Positions 1 through 10,072 of a stretch of 64,000 nt of DNA are shown piece by piece; the stretch's first letter is position 1; every line of letters starts with the position of its first letter. Location of the stretch: NCBI GenBank assembly GCA_002713145.1, contig PAVS01000016.1, positions 83,937 through 147,936 of the forward strand, read 5' to 3'. The DNA comes from Halobacteriovoraceae bacterium (GTDB lineage: Bacteria; Bdellovibrionota; Bacteriovoracia; Bacteriovoracales; Bacteriovoracaceae). A model generated the notes under the pieces. The model was given only the letters and a program-made list of their open reading frames with translations, did no database searches and was not told the origin of the DNA. The translations under genes and the position numbers were made by a program.

Positions 1-642
1 GATATGTGGATTATGGTGGGAGGTTTTGGCCTCTGTGGTATCCCAGAAGGACTTATTCAAAAAGTAGCCGATAGTGGCGTCAAGGGTCTGACTTGTGTCT
101 CGAATAATGCAGGTGTCGATGGTTTTGGATTGGGAAAACTTTTAGAAAAAAGACAAATTAAAACCATGATTGGATCTTATGTAGGTGAAAATAAACTCTT
201 TGAAGAACTTTTCCTCTCAGGTGAGATGGAAGTTATACTTACTCCCCAAGGAACATTAGCTGAAAAAATTCGAGCGACCGGTGCAGGTATCCCCGCTTTC
301 TATACGGCCACAGGCTATGGAACAAAAGTCGCTGAAGGAAAAGAGACAAAAGAATATAACGGAAAAATGTATGTGCTTGAAGAAGCTTATCCCAAAGCTG
401 ATTTTGCTCTGGTTCGTGCCTGGAAAGCAGACCGTTACGGAAATTTAATTTTCAGAAAAACCGCTCGAAATTTTAACTCTATGATTGCAACAGCAGGAAA
501 GATTACCGTCGCAGAAGTGGAAGAGATTGTAGACGTTGGTGAACTAGATCCGGATCAAATTCATATCCCAGGAATTTTTGTTCATAGAGTAATTAAAGGT
601 TCATTTGAAAAACGAATTGAGCAAAGGACGGTGAAGTCATGA
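1..642 (+). CDS. scoA: 3-oxoacid CoA-transferase subunit A (5' partial)
   Basis: Subunit A of succinyl-CoA:3-ketoacid CoA-transferase, which moves CoA between succinyl-CoA and acetoacetate in ketone-body or short-chain acyl-CoA use. The reading frame is open from base 1, and the first residues ([13 protein letters not shown]) match the family from roughly residue 20 on, so the true start lies before the window. The conserved [19 protein letters not shown] segment is intact and the C-terminus looks complete. Its stop overlaps the start of the B-subunit gene by 4 bp (ATGA), typical of translational coupling of the two subunits. The thiolase and FadJ genes nearby fit the same metabolic theme. 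Confidence 0.93.
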   Translation, partial: DMWIMVGGFGLCGIPEGLIQKVADSGVKGLTCVSNNAGVDGFGLGKLLEKRQIKTMIGSYVGENKLFEELFLSGEMEVILTPQGTLAEKIRATGAGIPAFYTATGYGTKVAEGKETKEYNGKMYVLEEAYPKADFALVRAWKADRYGNLIFRKTARNFNSMIATAGKITVAEVEEIVDVGELDPDQIHIPGIFVHRVIKGSFEKRIEQRTVKS

Positions 643-1295
643 GTTTAACTAAAGAACAAATAGCCCAAAGAATCGCCAAAGAACTTAAAGACGGTTATTA
701 CGTAAATTTAGGAATTGGTATTCCAACTCTTGTGGCCAATTATGTACCTAAAGACATAGAGATTATGCTTCAGTCAGAAAACGGACTCTTGGGTATGGGA
801 GAATTCCCGACAGAAGAAAATGTCGATGCTGATCTAATCAACGCAGGAAAACAAACGGTAACGGCAGCACCTGGTGCTGCTTTCTTCGATTCGGCAACAA
901 GCTTTGCTATGATTCGTGGAGGTCATGTTGATCTCACTGTGCTTGGTGCTTTTGAGGTAGACGCAAAAGGTGATCTGGCTTCTTGGATGATCCCTGGTAA
1001 GTTAGTTAAAGGAATGGGCGGGGCCATGGATCTTGTGGCCGGAGCAGAAAATATTATTGTGGCCATGACTCATGCTAATAAACATGGGGAATCTAAAATA
1101 TTAAATCAATGCTCTCTTCCCCTTACCGGAGTGAATTGTGTGCAAATGGTGGTGACGGACTTGGCAGTGATGAAACTGGTCGATGGTGTTTTTCACTTAC
1201 TTGAGCGCGCACCAGGTGTGAGTGTTGAAGAAATCAAAGAGAAAACACAAGCTCCCTTGAAAGTTGAAGGTGATGTACCTGAGATGCAATTTTAG
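639..1295 (+). CDS. scoB: 3-oxoacid CoA-transferase subunit B
   Basis: Subunit B of the CoA-transferase, carrying the catalytic glutamate that forms the glutamyl-CoA intermediate. That residue is visible as Glu47 in the SENG motif, after the NLGIGIPT motif (residues 23-30) and before GLLGMGEFP. At 218 residues it is full length for the family. The start overlaps scoA by 4 bp. Its stop codon overlaps by 4 bp the stop of a convergent flavoprotein gene, leaving no room for a terminator between them. The specific substrate (acetoacetate or another 3-oxoacid) is inferred from family resemblance only. Confidence 0.94.
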   Translation: MSLTKEQIAQRIAKELKDGYYVNLGIGIPTLVANYVPKDIEIMLQSENGLLGMGEFPTEENVDADLINAGKQTVTAAPGAAFFDSATSFAMIRGGHVDLTVLGAFEVDAKGDLASWMIPGKLVKGMGGAMDLVAGAENIIVAMTHANKHGESKILNQCSLPLTGVNCVQMVVTDLAVMKLVDGVFHLLERAPGVSVEEIKEKTQAPLKVEGDVPEMQF

Positions 1296-2323
1296 AGTTC
1301 AGAAATTTCTCTTGCCAATTCTTTGGCCGCTAAAAAACTAAAACTAAATCCATTTTTATACAGACCACAAACACTAAAAAGTTTGTGGTCATCAATTTTG
1401 CCCCAAAAAGGTAAGCGTTTATGACCTTTATGCCTTACTCCACAATGAGCTGAGAAGCTTTCAAAGATAGGGAGTTCAAAATTTAATTGGGCCGAAACAT
1501 CATGATAAATTTTTCTCAAAAGATCTTTATCTGCAAGCTCTCTTGATTCTAAATTAAGGGATGTTGAGCCGATGTGAATTTTATTTTCGGCATGTCTATA
1601 AATAAAATGGTATTTCCCTACGGCAAAATTAAAACTCTCCTGCCACTTGGGAAAATGATCTCTTGCATGACTCAATTCCAAATAATCTCCTACCACCGGT
1701 TTGCAATGGTCTAGGTAATAAGCAAAAGATTCGTCTGTATTTGGGGTCAAAAACCGTGTTTGAAATCCACAGGCCAAGACCACCATATCTGCCTGATAGT
1801 CGCCATTGAGACCATTTAGTGTGTACTCATTTTTATTTAAACTTATCTCTGTTATAAAGTCACTTTGTACTTGAGCATGAGAATGATCCAAAAGCCACTT
1901 TCTTAGCTCTTGAGGATTTATAAAATAAGCAGTATTCGGAACATAAAAAGAGTTCCGTTTTATATGCTGGGAGAGAAAAGAATCATTTTGAACTTGCAGA
2001 AACTCCGGGTAACGTCGCACCCATTTATCATGATCAAGTTCATTCCAAATTTGATACTCATAGCCTAAGTCCACCCCCTTAGGACTATGGGTTTGGAAAA
2101 AATTTTCAAATTCATCCATTGAATCACAGATCAAATCCCCTAATGAACTCACTCCCCGCTCAGTTCCTCTTAGACAATTAATAGATGTGGAGTTAAATGA
2201 GCACGTGTGATTATGCTTTGCTCCACTGATGATTTTCACTGAAAACTCACGCAAATAAAAAGCAAGTGCCCAAGCAGCGACCCCATCCCCCACAATTACA
2301 ATATTTTTTGTTTCTTTTCCCAT
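1292..2323 (-). CDS. FAD-dependent oxidoreductase (DAO-like)
   Basis: A 343-residue flavoprotein of the D-amino-acid-oxidase-like fold. The N-terminal beta-alpha-beta FAD site is GDGVAA at residues 12-17. A conserved strand before the second glycine region (MVVLACGFQTRFL) and a C-terminal HCGVRHKGHKRLPFWG segment resemble the GxR(P) region of DAO and MnmC-type oxidases. The substrate cannot be told. It is convergent with scoB and divergent from tex, with a 95 bp intergenic region on its 5' side. No export signal is seen, so it is probably cytoplasmic. Confidence 0.72.
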   Translation of the reverse strand: MGKETKNIVIVGDGVAAWALAFYLREFSVKIISGAKHNHTCSFNSTSINCLRGTERGVSSLGDLICDSMDEFENFFQTHSPKGVDLGYEYQIWNELDHDKWVRRYPEFLQVQNDSFLSQHIKRNSFYVPNTAYFINPQELRKWLLDHSHAQVQSDFITEISLNKNEYTLNGLNGDYQADMVVLACGFQTRFLTPNTDESFAYYLDHCKPVVGDYLELSHARDHFPKWQESFNFAVGKYHFIYRHAENKIHIGSTSLNLESRELADKDLLRKIYHDVSAQLNFELPIFESFSAHCGVRHKGHKRLPFWGKIDDHKLFSVCGLYKNGFSFSFLAAKELAREISEL

Positions 2324-2418
2324 CTAATCTTATTTAAAAACCCAATTCTTTCGTTGTTTCTATTGATTAATTTTAGTGGTTTCTTATAAAATTAACAAAT
2401 TCGAAAAGGAGACAATGA

Positions 2419-4749
2419 ATGTCATTAGATAATATGGCCTGTGCTTATGTAGTAGAAAAATCAGGTATTGCCGTTAATAAAGTTATATCCACTCTCAACT
2501 TGTTGATCACTGAGGAGTGCACCATTCCCTTTGTGGCCCGCTATAGAAAAGAAGCCACGGGAAATTTAGATGAAGTTCAAATTCGTGATATCCAAACATT
2601 TTATGAAGAATACATAGAACGAGAAAAAAGAAGAGAGTATATTCTTGAGACCATTAAAAAAATGGAAAAGCTCACTCCTGCTCTTGAAGCCAAAATAAAA
2701 AAAGCAAGCACCCTTAATGAGTTAGAAGATCTCTATGCTCCCTATAAGTCCAAAAAGAAGACGAAGGCAATGGTGGCCAGAGAACTTGGGCTTGAACCTC
2801 TTGCAGAGAATCTCCTGACCAGTAAAAAGAATTACCTCGAAGATCTCGATGCTCTGACGACAGAGTTTGTAAAAGATAAAGTGAAAGATATCAATCATGC
2901 GATTGAAGGGGCTTGCGATATTATCGTTGAAACTTTTGTTCATCACCCAGAGACAAAAGCAAAAATCAGAGAAGAATATTGGCGTTCAGCTAAAATTCGA
3001 TCAAGTAAAAGAAAAGATGCTGAAACCATCAAAGATCATATCAAATTTAAAGACTTTTTTGAGTTTGAAGAAGAAATTTCTAAAGTGGCGGACCCAAAAA
3101 ACTCTCACCGCTTTATGGCGATGAGAAGAGGTATGAATTTAAAAGTGCTCAAAGTAGAAGTCGTTCTTGAGAGTGATTACGGAGTCCAAGTCATCGAGGC
3201 CAATCAATTTGCCGATGGTGAAAAACTTGGAAATTATGAGCTGCTGATGAAGCTTGCTCAAAAAGCCAATAACCTCATTGGAAGTTCCCTTGATTTGGAA
3301 GTTAAAACAGAGCTTAAAAATGCCTCAGATGAAGCGGCCATCAAAGTCTTTGGAGTTAACTTAAAAAACCTTCTGCTACAACCTTATTTGGGTTCAAAGG
3401 CTGTTTTAGGAATTGACCCTGGAGTTCGAACAGGTTGTAAAGTCGTTGTCATTGATAACACTGGAAAGTATATCGGTGATCATGTTATCTATCCTTTTGA
3501 GCCAAGATGTGATGTGGCAGGATCTAAGCTCATCATTGAGAAAATGATAGAAGCCTTTGATATAAAGTATATAGCTATTGGAAATGGAACGAATGGACGA
3601 GAGACCCTAGAGTTTATCGAAGATAATATCAAGGCGGTTCAAGATGATAAGGTCAAAGCCACTCTTATCAATGAAGCTGGAGCATCCATTTATAGTGCCT
3701 CTGATATTGCAAGAGCAGAATTTCCAGACAAAGATGTCACAGTAAGAGGGGCCATCTCTATTGCGAGAAGGTTTCAAGACCCCCTGGCAGAGCTAGTTAA
3801 AATTGACCCTAAATCCATTGGTGTTGGACAATATCAACATGATGTTAATCAGGCGCGATTAAAAAAATCTCTTACAGGTGTGGTTGAAAATTGCGTGAAC
3901 TTTGTTGGAGTGGATCTCAATACCGCTTCAGCTCCTCTTCTTTCTTATATTTCAGGTATCGGACCTACGCTTGCTCAAAATATTGTTAAACATAGAGAAA
4001 AATCGGGAAAATTTAAAAACAGAGAAGAGCTCCTAGAGGTCTCAAGATTTAGCTCAAAAGTCTTTGAGCAGTCAGCGGGTTTTTTGCGTATTTATAATGG
4101 AGATAATCCATTGGATGGAACTTTTATTCACCCAGAACGTTATGGTGTACTCGAGAGTTGGGCAAAAGATAATAGCAAAGACCTTGTAACCCTTGTCAGT
4201 GATAAAGAACTTATATCCACTCTCTCTTCTGATTCAAAACTCAAAGAAGAAATTGGAGAGCTCACTTTCAAAGATATTGTGGATTCTCTTAAAGCACCTA
4301 AACAAGATCCTCGTTCAGAGTTTAAGTCCATTGAGTTTAGAAAAGACGTGCGCAAGATTGGTGATCTCAAAGTTGGAGAATGGTACACAGGAGTGGTGAA
4401 TAATATCACAAATTTTGGAGCCTTCGTTGACCTAGGGGTAAAAGAAAGTGGTCTTTTGCATATTTCTCAAATCAGCAATGAGTTTGTGGAAAATCCCCTG
4501 GATAAACTCAAGGTTGGGCAAGAGCTTAAAGTTCGAGTGACTGAGGTTGACCTGGATCGCAACAGAATTGCTTTGAGCTGTAAGTCTGATTCTGAAGTGG
4601 TTCATCAAAAATCTGGAAGTCGAAATACCTCAGGTCCAAAGAAAGGTGGCAACAGGTCAACTGGTGGAAGAGCAGGGGGCAAACCTCAAAGACAAACGGA
4701 TATTCGCAATAACGCCCTAGCAAGTCTTGCCAATTTGAAGTTAAAATAG
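2419..4749 (+). CDS. tex: Tex-family S1 RNA-binding transcription accessory protein
   Basis: A 776-residue Tex protein, a cytoplasmic nucleic-acid-binding factor linked to transcription elongation and stress survival in other bacteria. Domains in order: an N-terminal helical region, a YqgF/RNase H-like domain beginning at VLGIDPGVRTG (about residue 328), helix-hairpin-helix motifs (YISGIGPTLAQNIVKHREK and following), and a C-terminal S1 domain with TGVVNNITNFGAFVDLG and GLLHISQIS. The tail after S1 is Gly/Arg/Lys-rich and probably disordered. The start has AAGGAG seven bases upstream. A Xer-type recombinase gene follows 20 bp downstream and may be co-transcribed. Confidence 0.95.
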   Translation: MSLDNMACAYVVEKSGIAVNKVISTLNLLITEECTIPFVARYRKEATGNLDEVQIRDIQTFYEEYIEREKRREYILETIKKMEKLTPALEAKIKKASTLNELEDLYAPYKSKKKTKAMVARELGLEPLAENLLTSKKNYLEDLDALTTEFVKDKVKDINHAIEGACDIIVETFVHHPETKAKIREEYWRSAKIRSSKRKDAETIKDHIKFKDFFEFEEEISKVADPKNSHRFMAMRRGMNLKVLKVEVVLESDYGVQVIEANQFADGEKLGNYELLMKLAQKANNLIGSSLDLEVKTELKNASDEAAIKVFGVNLKNLLLQPYLGSKAVLGIDPGVRTGCKVVVIDNTGKYIGDHVIYPFEPRCDVAGSKLIIEKMIEAFDIKYIAIGNGTNGRETLEFIEDNIKAVQDDKVKATLINEAGASIYSASDIARAEFPDKDVTVRGAISIARRFQDPLAELVKIDPKSIGVGQYQHDVNQARLKKSLTGVVENCVNFVGVDLNTASAPLLSYISGIGPTLAQNIVKHREKSGKFKNREELLEVSRFSSKVFEQSAGFLRIYNGDNPLDGTFIHPERYGVLESWAKDNSKDLVTLVSDKELISTLSSDSKLKEEIGELTFKDIVDSLKAPKQDPRSEFKSIEFRKDVRKIGDLKVGEWYTGVVNNITNFGAFVDLGVKESGLLHISQISNEFVENPLDKLKVGQELKVRVTEVDLDRNRIALSCKSDSEVVHQKSGSRNTSGPKKGGNRSTGGRAGGKPQRQTDIRNNALASLANLKLK

Positions 4750-4769
4750 CTTTGCGTTAAAATAAGTAT

Positions 4770-5786
4770 ATGGGTGCAAAAAAGAAAGATTTAACCGTGT
4801 CTTCTAGTCAACTTACACGTCATGATGATGTGGACGAGAGGCTCTATAAAAAGTTTCAAGAAGCTGAACATCAAAAAATCAAAATCCAAGATTTTATTGA
4901 GGATTTTATAGGTCAGTTTATCTCTAAGCAAACCCAAAAAGCTTATGTGGGTGACCTCATGAGTTTTTTTAAATTTTTGCGCTCAGGGGGCCTATTGGTT
5001 TCACACCCCAATCAAATCAAAGGTGCACACTTCCAAATCTACCGAGATGAACTTTTGGAAAAAGGCTATAGTTCAGCCACTATCAATCGCAAATTGGTTG
5101 CTGTTCGCTCTTTTATGAAATGGAGCCTGGCCCAAAATTTAATTGAATTTAATCCCCTGGATATCGTCAAGCTCCCGAAAGTTCAAACAGAAAGTCCAAC
5201 CCTTGCTTTTGACGATGTAGAAGTGGTGGCGATGATTAAGGCGCCTGACCTCTCAACCAAAAAAGGTCATATGCATAGGCTTGTTATGTATCTCTTATTT
5301 TCCTTGGGGCTTAGACGGAGCGAATTGGTGAAAATTAGAATCAAAGACATCTATCAAGAACGCTCTCATTATGTGGTCAAGATACGAGGAAAAGGTGATA
5401 AGGATAGGCATCTCCCTTTAAACCCTGATGTGCAGATGGCCTTAAAAAACTATATGGACGCTATGGCCAATTATGGTATTCAATTCGAAGAAAATGATTT
5501 TCTGATTCAGAGCACCCTTAAAGGTAAAAATACAGCCCCAATGGATGGCTCAACGGTTTATCGAATTATTGAAAAATATGCTAGGCTCTGTGGCATTACC
5601 AAAAAAGTTTCTCCACACAGTTGCCGTGCCACGGCTATCTCCCATCTACTAGACACTCAAAAAACACCCATTCGGGATGTGGCCATATTTGCAGGGCATT
5701 CTAAAATCACCACAACTGAGCGCTATGATAAAAGACGAGAAAGTCTCGATAATTCAGCTGCCTATCATGTAAAGTATGAAGACTAG
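4770..5786 (+). CDS. Tyrosine recombinase, XerC/XerD type
   Basis: A 338-residue tyrosine recombinase. The N-terminal SAM-like core-binding domain covers about residues 38-125 (SKQTQKAYVGDLMSFFKFLR). The catalytic residues are all visible: Arg182 in GLRRSEL, Lys208 in RGKGDKDR, His283 and Arg286 in HSCRATA, His310 in AGH, and nucleophile Tyr319 in TTERYD. Length fits Xer proteins plus a 35-40 residue N-terminal extension. The gene follows tex by 20 bp and is not next to recognisable phage or transposon genes. A role in chromosome dimer resolution is likely but unproven; a XerC or XerD assignment cannot be made from sequence alone. Confidence 0.88.
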   Translation: MGAKKKDLTVSSSQLTRHDDVDERLYKKFQEAEHQKIKIQDFIEDFIGQFISKQTQKAYVGDLMSFFKFLRSGGLLVSHPNQIKGAHFQIYRDELLEKGYSSATINRKLVAVRSFMKWSLAQNLIEFNPLDIVKLPKVQTESPTLAFDDVEVVAMIKAPDLSTKKGHMHRLVMYLLFSLGLRRSELVKIRIKDIYQERSHYVVKIRGKGDKDRHLPLNPDVQMALKNYMDAMANYGIQFEENDFLIQSTLKGKNTAPMDGSTVYRIIEKYARLCGITKKVSPHSCRATAISHLLDTQKTPIRDVAIFAGHSKITTTERYDKRRESLDNSAAYHVKYED

Positions 5787-6688
5787 GCGCTAACTAAATA
5801 CTTGAAATAATCATCTAATTTAGCGGAAAACTCCATAAAGATATGAGGGATATCACTCTCCAACATATGACGATAACGACAAAATAAGAAATACTCATTG
5901 GTTTCATTGGATTGAAAACTGAGGTTTTTTTGAATCTTATTTTCTTCGATAAAAAAGTAACGTAATTGATTTTCTGAATAAAAGAAATCATTTTTTTGAT
6001 GTGTGGTCTGTAAATTATTATTCACAAAATCTTTGAGACCTCGAGTGTCCATATAGAATTTTACCACATCTGATTTGGATAACTCTTGCACCGCTAAATC
6101 ATCTTTAGTAGAAAATAAAATTCCCGTGTCTGTGATTTGCTTCATAGCAAAAGTCGTTCTATGCTCCATTTGCTCACCAAATTCAACCAACAAAATGGAG
6201 TGAGTTTTGACTCTGTATTTACGCGTAGGCAATTTATTAGAAATAAGACCACTCATGATAAATTGATTGATCAATCTTTCATTGAGACAATTGATAAGTG
6301 ATATATTGGTAAAAGGTCCAGTAGGCCCTAAGAAAGAAACTTCGTTGACATTAAATAGTTGATCTTCAAAAGACTGATCTTTGAGATATTTTAAAAAGCA
6401 TTGATAAACATCCAATAAGCTCATTTGAATAATTTGATCTGTGAGCTTCACCCAAAGCTTCACTTGAGATTGTCTGGCTTCAAAGCTTAAATTCTCTAGG
6501 TATTGGGTATGTATGTCAGTGACACTTTTTACTTCTGATTGAATAAATTTTGTGATGCTTGAGCAATCTTTGAGTGAGAAACTAAAGGGAGCATTTTGGT
6601 CAATTTTATACTCTTTATGCCAAGCTCCTGATAATACATCTTCTAAAATCCATCCATTTGGTCTAACTTGCTCAATACTCATAAACAT
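5783..6688 (-). CDS. Hypothetical cytoplasmic protein
   Basis: A 301-residue protein that I do not recognise. It has no signal peptide or membrane segment. The middle part (about residues 150-215) alternates strands in a way that could be a PilZ-like or other small beta domain, but no RxxxR / (D/N)xSxxG signature is present, so this is not claimed. The start could be codon 1 (6688) or the Met at codon 3 (6682), which has GGGA about five bases upstream. It is convergent with the recombinase gene, overlapping it by 4 bp, and is separated by 79 bp from the permease gene next to it. Confidence 0.6.
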   Translation of the reverse strand: MFMSIEQVRPNGWILEDVLSGAWHKEYKIDQNAPFSFSLKDCSSITKFIQSEVKSVTDIHTQYLENLSFEARQSQVKLWVKLTDQIIQMSLLDVYQCFLKYLKDQSFEDQLFNVNEVSFLGPTGPFTNISLINCLNERLINQFIMSGLISNKLPTRKYRVKTHSILLVEFGEQMEHRTTFAMKQITDTGILFSTKDDLAVQELSKSDVVKFYMDTRGLKDFVNNNLQTTHQKNDFFYSENQLRYFFIEENKIQKNLSFQSNETNEYFLFCRYRHMLESDIPHIFMEFSAKLDDYFKYLVSA

Positions 6689-6767
6689 CCCGTTTTTTAG
6701 TTGCTAAATAACATTACGGAAATTTTTGCCGCAAGCTTTAAACAAATGTTCAAAAAAAATGAAATTT

Positions 6768-7952
6768 TTAACTGAGTTTTCTGATCTGAGTTAGAAAAGA
6801 AAATTGCTCTTTTTTGAAAATTCTAAAAGTGTAAAAAGTGAATAAACTCGCCACAGTATAAGGAATAATAAAGGCGACAAATGTATTGGACCAGGAGAAC
6901 TTCACAGGGATATTTCTCTCAACAAATTGCTCAGGCATAATCATGATTTGATTGGAGTCTAGTAAATAAAGAAAGACAAGCCCAAGCCCTGCACCAATGA
7001 GACAAAATAAAACGGAGAGCAATTGACCTAGAATATAAATGAGGCGGTAGATTTTATCTCTATTCATCCCCATAATCCAGAAACTAGCGAGGTCTAATTT
7101 TATTTTATTATAAAAAATAAGAAAGCCTGAGGTGATACATATTCCTATAAGAAGACTCATAGAGGCAAATATAAATAGCATCACTCTTGTCTCTAAATTT
7201 AAGGCCCACACAAGCGTTGAATGCTCACTCTCCCAACTGATATATTCCACGTCCAGGGAGTTTTGATAAGGTTGAATAATTTGAATTATTTTATCCTCAT
7301 CTCCGTCATAAAATCTCACTTTATTGATCGTCTGCTCTCGAACCAGGTTATGCAAAAAAGATAACCTCACCCAACCATGAAGTGAATCAATTTCAGGCAG
7401 CTCACTGGAAAAGAAATCACTGATATAACTGGTTGATTGTCGGGGAATTTCTTCAAAAATAAAATCAGTATGGGCCGGTGAAGTCACTTTTATTTTACTG
7501 CCATAATTCGCTCTGAGCGCCCGTGCGAGATCTCCGCCGAGAACTATATTAGAAGTGTCGATGGCAATATCTTTTTTAGCACTTAAAAAGGGTGGCGGAT
7601 GGTCAGTATCGATACCATGAATGATAATCGGAGAAACATACTCTTTATTTTGGATCATGAGCTCTAACTCTAGCTCATAATAATAAGGAATATTCTCTTT
7701 CTGAAGTTCATCAAAAATTGATTGTAACTCAGAGTTTTGCAGATCAATATTTTTAAAACTCAGATAACCACTTCCAAGTACATTTTGTGAGCGCTGAATC
7801 AAGCCAGATTGTAACCCACCCATAATCCCTTGCAATACTGTCAAAGAAAAAGAAGAAAGGGTCAGCCCGATGATCGCCAAAAAAATAAGCTTTTGTCTGG
7901 TCTTAGATTTAAAAATATAGCTGAAAAAATAACGAAGAAAAGATGAATTCAT
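6768..7952 (-). CDS. LolC/FtsX-family ABC transporter permease
   Basis: A 394-residue inner-membrane protein with the MacB/FtsX layout: one N-terminal transmembrane segment (about residues 20-42), a large periplasmic domain, and three C-terminal segments (about 258-282, 305-330 and 355-378). The N-terminal hydrophobic segment and following GIMGGLQSGLIQR resemble LolC/LolE, which extract lipoproteins from the inner membrane. Its ATG overlaps the fadJ stop by one base (TAATG), so it is the last gene of the fadI-fadJ operon. No LolD-type ATPase gene is adjacent; the partner must be encoded elsewhere. Function as a lipoprotein exporter is inference. Confidence 0.75.
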   Translation of the reverse strand: MNSSFLRYFFSYIFKSKTRQKLIFLAIIGLTLSSFSLTVLQGIMGGLQSGLIQRSQNVLGSGYLSFKNIDLQNSELQSIFDELQKENIPYYYELELELMIQNKEYVSPIIIHGIDTDHPPPFLSAKKDIAIDTSNIVLGGDLARALRANYGSKIKVTSPAHTDFIFEEIPRQSTSYISDFFSSELPEIDSLHGWVRLSFLHNLVREQTINKVRFYDGDEDKIIQIIQPYQNSLDVEYISWESEHSTLVWALNLETRVMLFIFASMSLLIGICITSGFLIFYNKIKLDLASFWIMGMNRDKIYRLIYILGQLLSVLFCLIGAGLGLVFLYLLDSNQIMIMPEQFVERNIPVKFSWSNTFVAFIIPYTVASLFTFYTFRIFKKEQFSFLTQIRKLS

Positions 7953-10063
7953 TAATCGTAGAATTTCTTTTTCTTTTCAACCAGCTCTTTTAAATAAGGA
8001 TGCAGTTGATAGCGTTCAGCACTGACTTCACTGCTAAATCGCTCAATGGCCGTGCTTATACGATCCAGCCCCTCATTATCAGCATATCTCAAGAGTCCTC
8101 CGCGAAAAGGAGGAAAACCAATACCAAAGATAAGTCCTAAGTCTACATCTGCTGCGGATTGGACAATATTTTCTGATAAAATCGCCGCCGCCTCATTAAT
8201 CATGGGCAACACCACACGCATTTGTATCTCTGTTTCATCTAACGTTTTTGTATTTTGAGGCAGAAGTTTTTCCATCTCTGGGTTGACCCCTTCTGACTTA
8301 CCTTCTTCATCGTAGAGATAAAATCCTTTTCTATTTTTCTTACCCAAAAGATTTTTTTCTACCGCTTTTTGTGAAAGCTTATTTGCTTTAGCACGAGCAC
8401 CTAGCCCCTCTTCCATAATCTCACCAACGTGAGCGCATACATCCAAGCCTACTTCATCCATCAACCTGCAGGCCCCCATGGGAAAACCGAAATTAAGCAC
8501 CGCTTTATCTATTTGCTCTATCTTCACTCCTTCTTCTAGAAGATAAGCAGATTCATTTAAAAAAGGTGCAAGAATTCTATTCACTAAAAAACCAGGACAA
8601 TCGTTGACCACCACCGGTGTCTTTCCTACCGCTAACACCCACTTGTAGAGCTGGTTGATTGTCTTATCGCTGACATTTTTATGTCTGATGATTTCGACTA
8701 ATGGCATTTTATTCACAGGATTGAAAAAATGTAGTCCAGCAAAGCGAGAGGAGTCTTCTAAGGCACTGGCCATCTCATTAACACTTAATGAAGAAGTATT
8801 AGAGGTTAATAAGCATTCAGGTGTGACATGTTTTTCAACTTCTGCAAAAACTTTCTTTTTCACATCCATATTTTCAACCACTGCTTCAACCACTAAATCA
8901 ACATTTTTAAAGCCAGCAAAGCTCAAGGTAGGCTTAATAGATCTTTGCTTGCGCTCAAAATCATCTTGGGACATTCTTCTGCGCTTCACAGCTTTTGAAA
9001 AAACACTGGCCGATTGTTTAAGCCCAAGAGTGAGACCTTCTTGGTTAATATCTTTAAGTATGGGAGCCTGATTTTTATTGGCCATCAGCCAGGCTATACC
9101 ACCTCCCATAGTTCCTCCACCAAGAACAGCTCCCCTACGAACTGATTTTACCTGGTCTTTATTTTCTAATTTTTTTGCATTGTCTTGTAGAAAGAAAATA
9201 TGTTGTAGCGCTCTTGATTGAGAAGATTGTGAGAGTTCCCCAAAAGCTTTAGCTTCGTTCGCTAAATAAGTATTCCGATTTTTTCCGTAGCTATTTTCAA
9301 GATGCTCTAAAATTTTTAAGGGAGCTGGATAAAATCCTTTTGTGGTATCAAGGACTTTACCTCTCGCTTTTCTAAATATAACACTTCTTGCAATGAAGTT
9401 TTCACTGGCTTTTTCTGTGAGGGTTTCTTGAAATGACTTTTCATCTTCATCTTTTTTGAAAAGATATTCTTGGGCCACCTGTAAAAGCCGCTCTTGAGGG
9501 AGTACATATTCAACGAGCCCTAGTTTTTTTGCTTTTTTTGCTCGTAGTTGTTTTCCAGTGAGTAAAATATCGAGAGAGTTCACCAAACCGATTTTTTTAG
9601 GAAGACGATAAGTTCCCCCAAAGCCGGGTAGAACTCCCAGCATGACTTCAGGAAGACCGAGTTTCGTGCTAGAGCTATCTGAGCACATAATTTTATCACA
9701 TGCCAGAACCATTTCTAACCCGCCGCCTAGACATACACCATCCACCAATGCCATTGTCGGAATTTTAAGGTCCTCTAATTTGTTGAATACTTCTTGCCCT
9801 TTTTCACAGCCTTCCGCTGCTTCTATTTCTGAGCCTAAAGATTGAATAACACTGACGTCCATTCCGGCCAGAAAACAGTCTTTTTTATGAGAGAATAAAA
9901 CAAGTCCTTTGGCATTTTTATCAGCTTTAATCACATCAAAAGCATCATTTAATTCCAATAACGTTTTCTCAGTGATAACCGTCAAGGACTTCTCTTCATT
10001 TTTACCGAAACCTAAATAATAGATTCCTTCTTTTATTTCTAAACTAAATTTTTCGTAATTCAT
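7952..10063 (-). CDS. fadJ: Fatty-acid oxidation complex alpha subunit (enoyl-CoA hydratase/3-hydroxyacyl-CoA dehydrogenase)
   Basis: A 703-residue bifunctional beta-oxidation enzyme. The N-terminal crotonase domain (about 1-190) has the oxyanion-hole segment CLGGGLEMVLACD and GLPEVMLGVLPGFGGTYRLP. The dehydrogenase part starts with the NAD-binding GGGTMGGG motif near residue 315, followed by FFNPVNKMPLVEI and PGFLVNRI. It lies 9 bp downstream of the thiolase gene, so the two form a fadI-fadJ operon catalysing hydration, oxidation and thiolysis of acyl-CoAs. FadJ is preferred over FadB because of the domain order and the thiolase type, but the FadB/FadJ distinction is not certain. Confidence 0.93.
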   Translation of the reverse strand: MNYEKFSLEIKEGIYYLGFGKNEEKSLTVITEKTLLELNDAFDVIKADKNAKGLVLFSHKKDCFLAGMDVSVIQSLGSEIEAAEGCEKGQEVFNKLEDLKIPTMALVDGVCLGGGLEMVLACDKIMCSDSSSTKLGLPEVMLGVLPGFGGTYRLPKKIGLVNSLDILLTGKQLRAKKAKKLGLVEYVLPQERLLQVAQEYLFKKDEDEKSFQETLTEKASENFIARSVIFRKARGKVLDTTKGFYPAPLKILEHLENSYGKNRNTYLANEAKAFGELSQSSQSRALQHIFFLQDNAKKLENKDQVKSVRRGAVLGGGTMGGGIAWLMANKNQAPILKDINQEGLTLGLKQSASVFSKAVKRRRMSQDDFERKQRSIKPTLSFAGFKNVDLVVEAVVENMDVKKKVFAEVEKHVTPECLLTSNTSSLSVNEMASALEDSSRFAGLHFFNPVNKMPLVEIIRHKNVSDKTINQLYKWVLAVGKTPVVVNDCPGFLVNRILAPFLNESAYLLEEGVKIEQIDKAVLNFGFPMGACRLMDEVGLDVCAHVGEIMEEGLGARAKANKLSQKAVEKNLLGKKNRKGFYLYDEEGKSEGVNPEMEKLLPQNTKTLDETEIQMRVVLPMINEAAAILSENIVQSAADVDLGLIFGIGFPPFRGGLLRYADNEGLDRISTAIERFSSEVSAERYQLHPYLKELVEKKKKFYD

Positions 10064-10072
10064 TTTTATACC

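Noticed and set aside
4770..5786. Phage or integron integrase
   Set aside because: No attachment sites, cassettes or phage genes nearby; it follows tex closely and looks like a chromosomal Xer gene.
8655..9071. 138-codon ORF opposite fadJ
   Set aside because: Shadow of the fadJ coding frame; no ribosome-binding site and Ser-rich low-complexity product.
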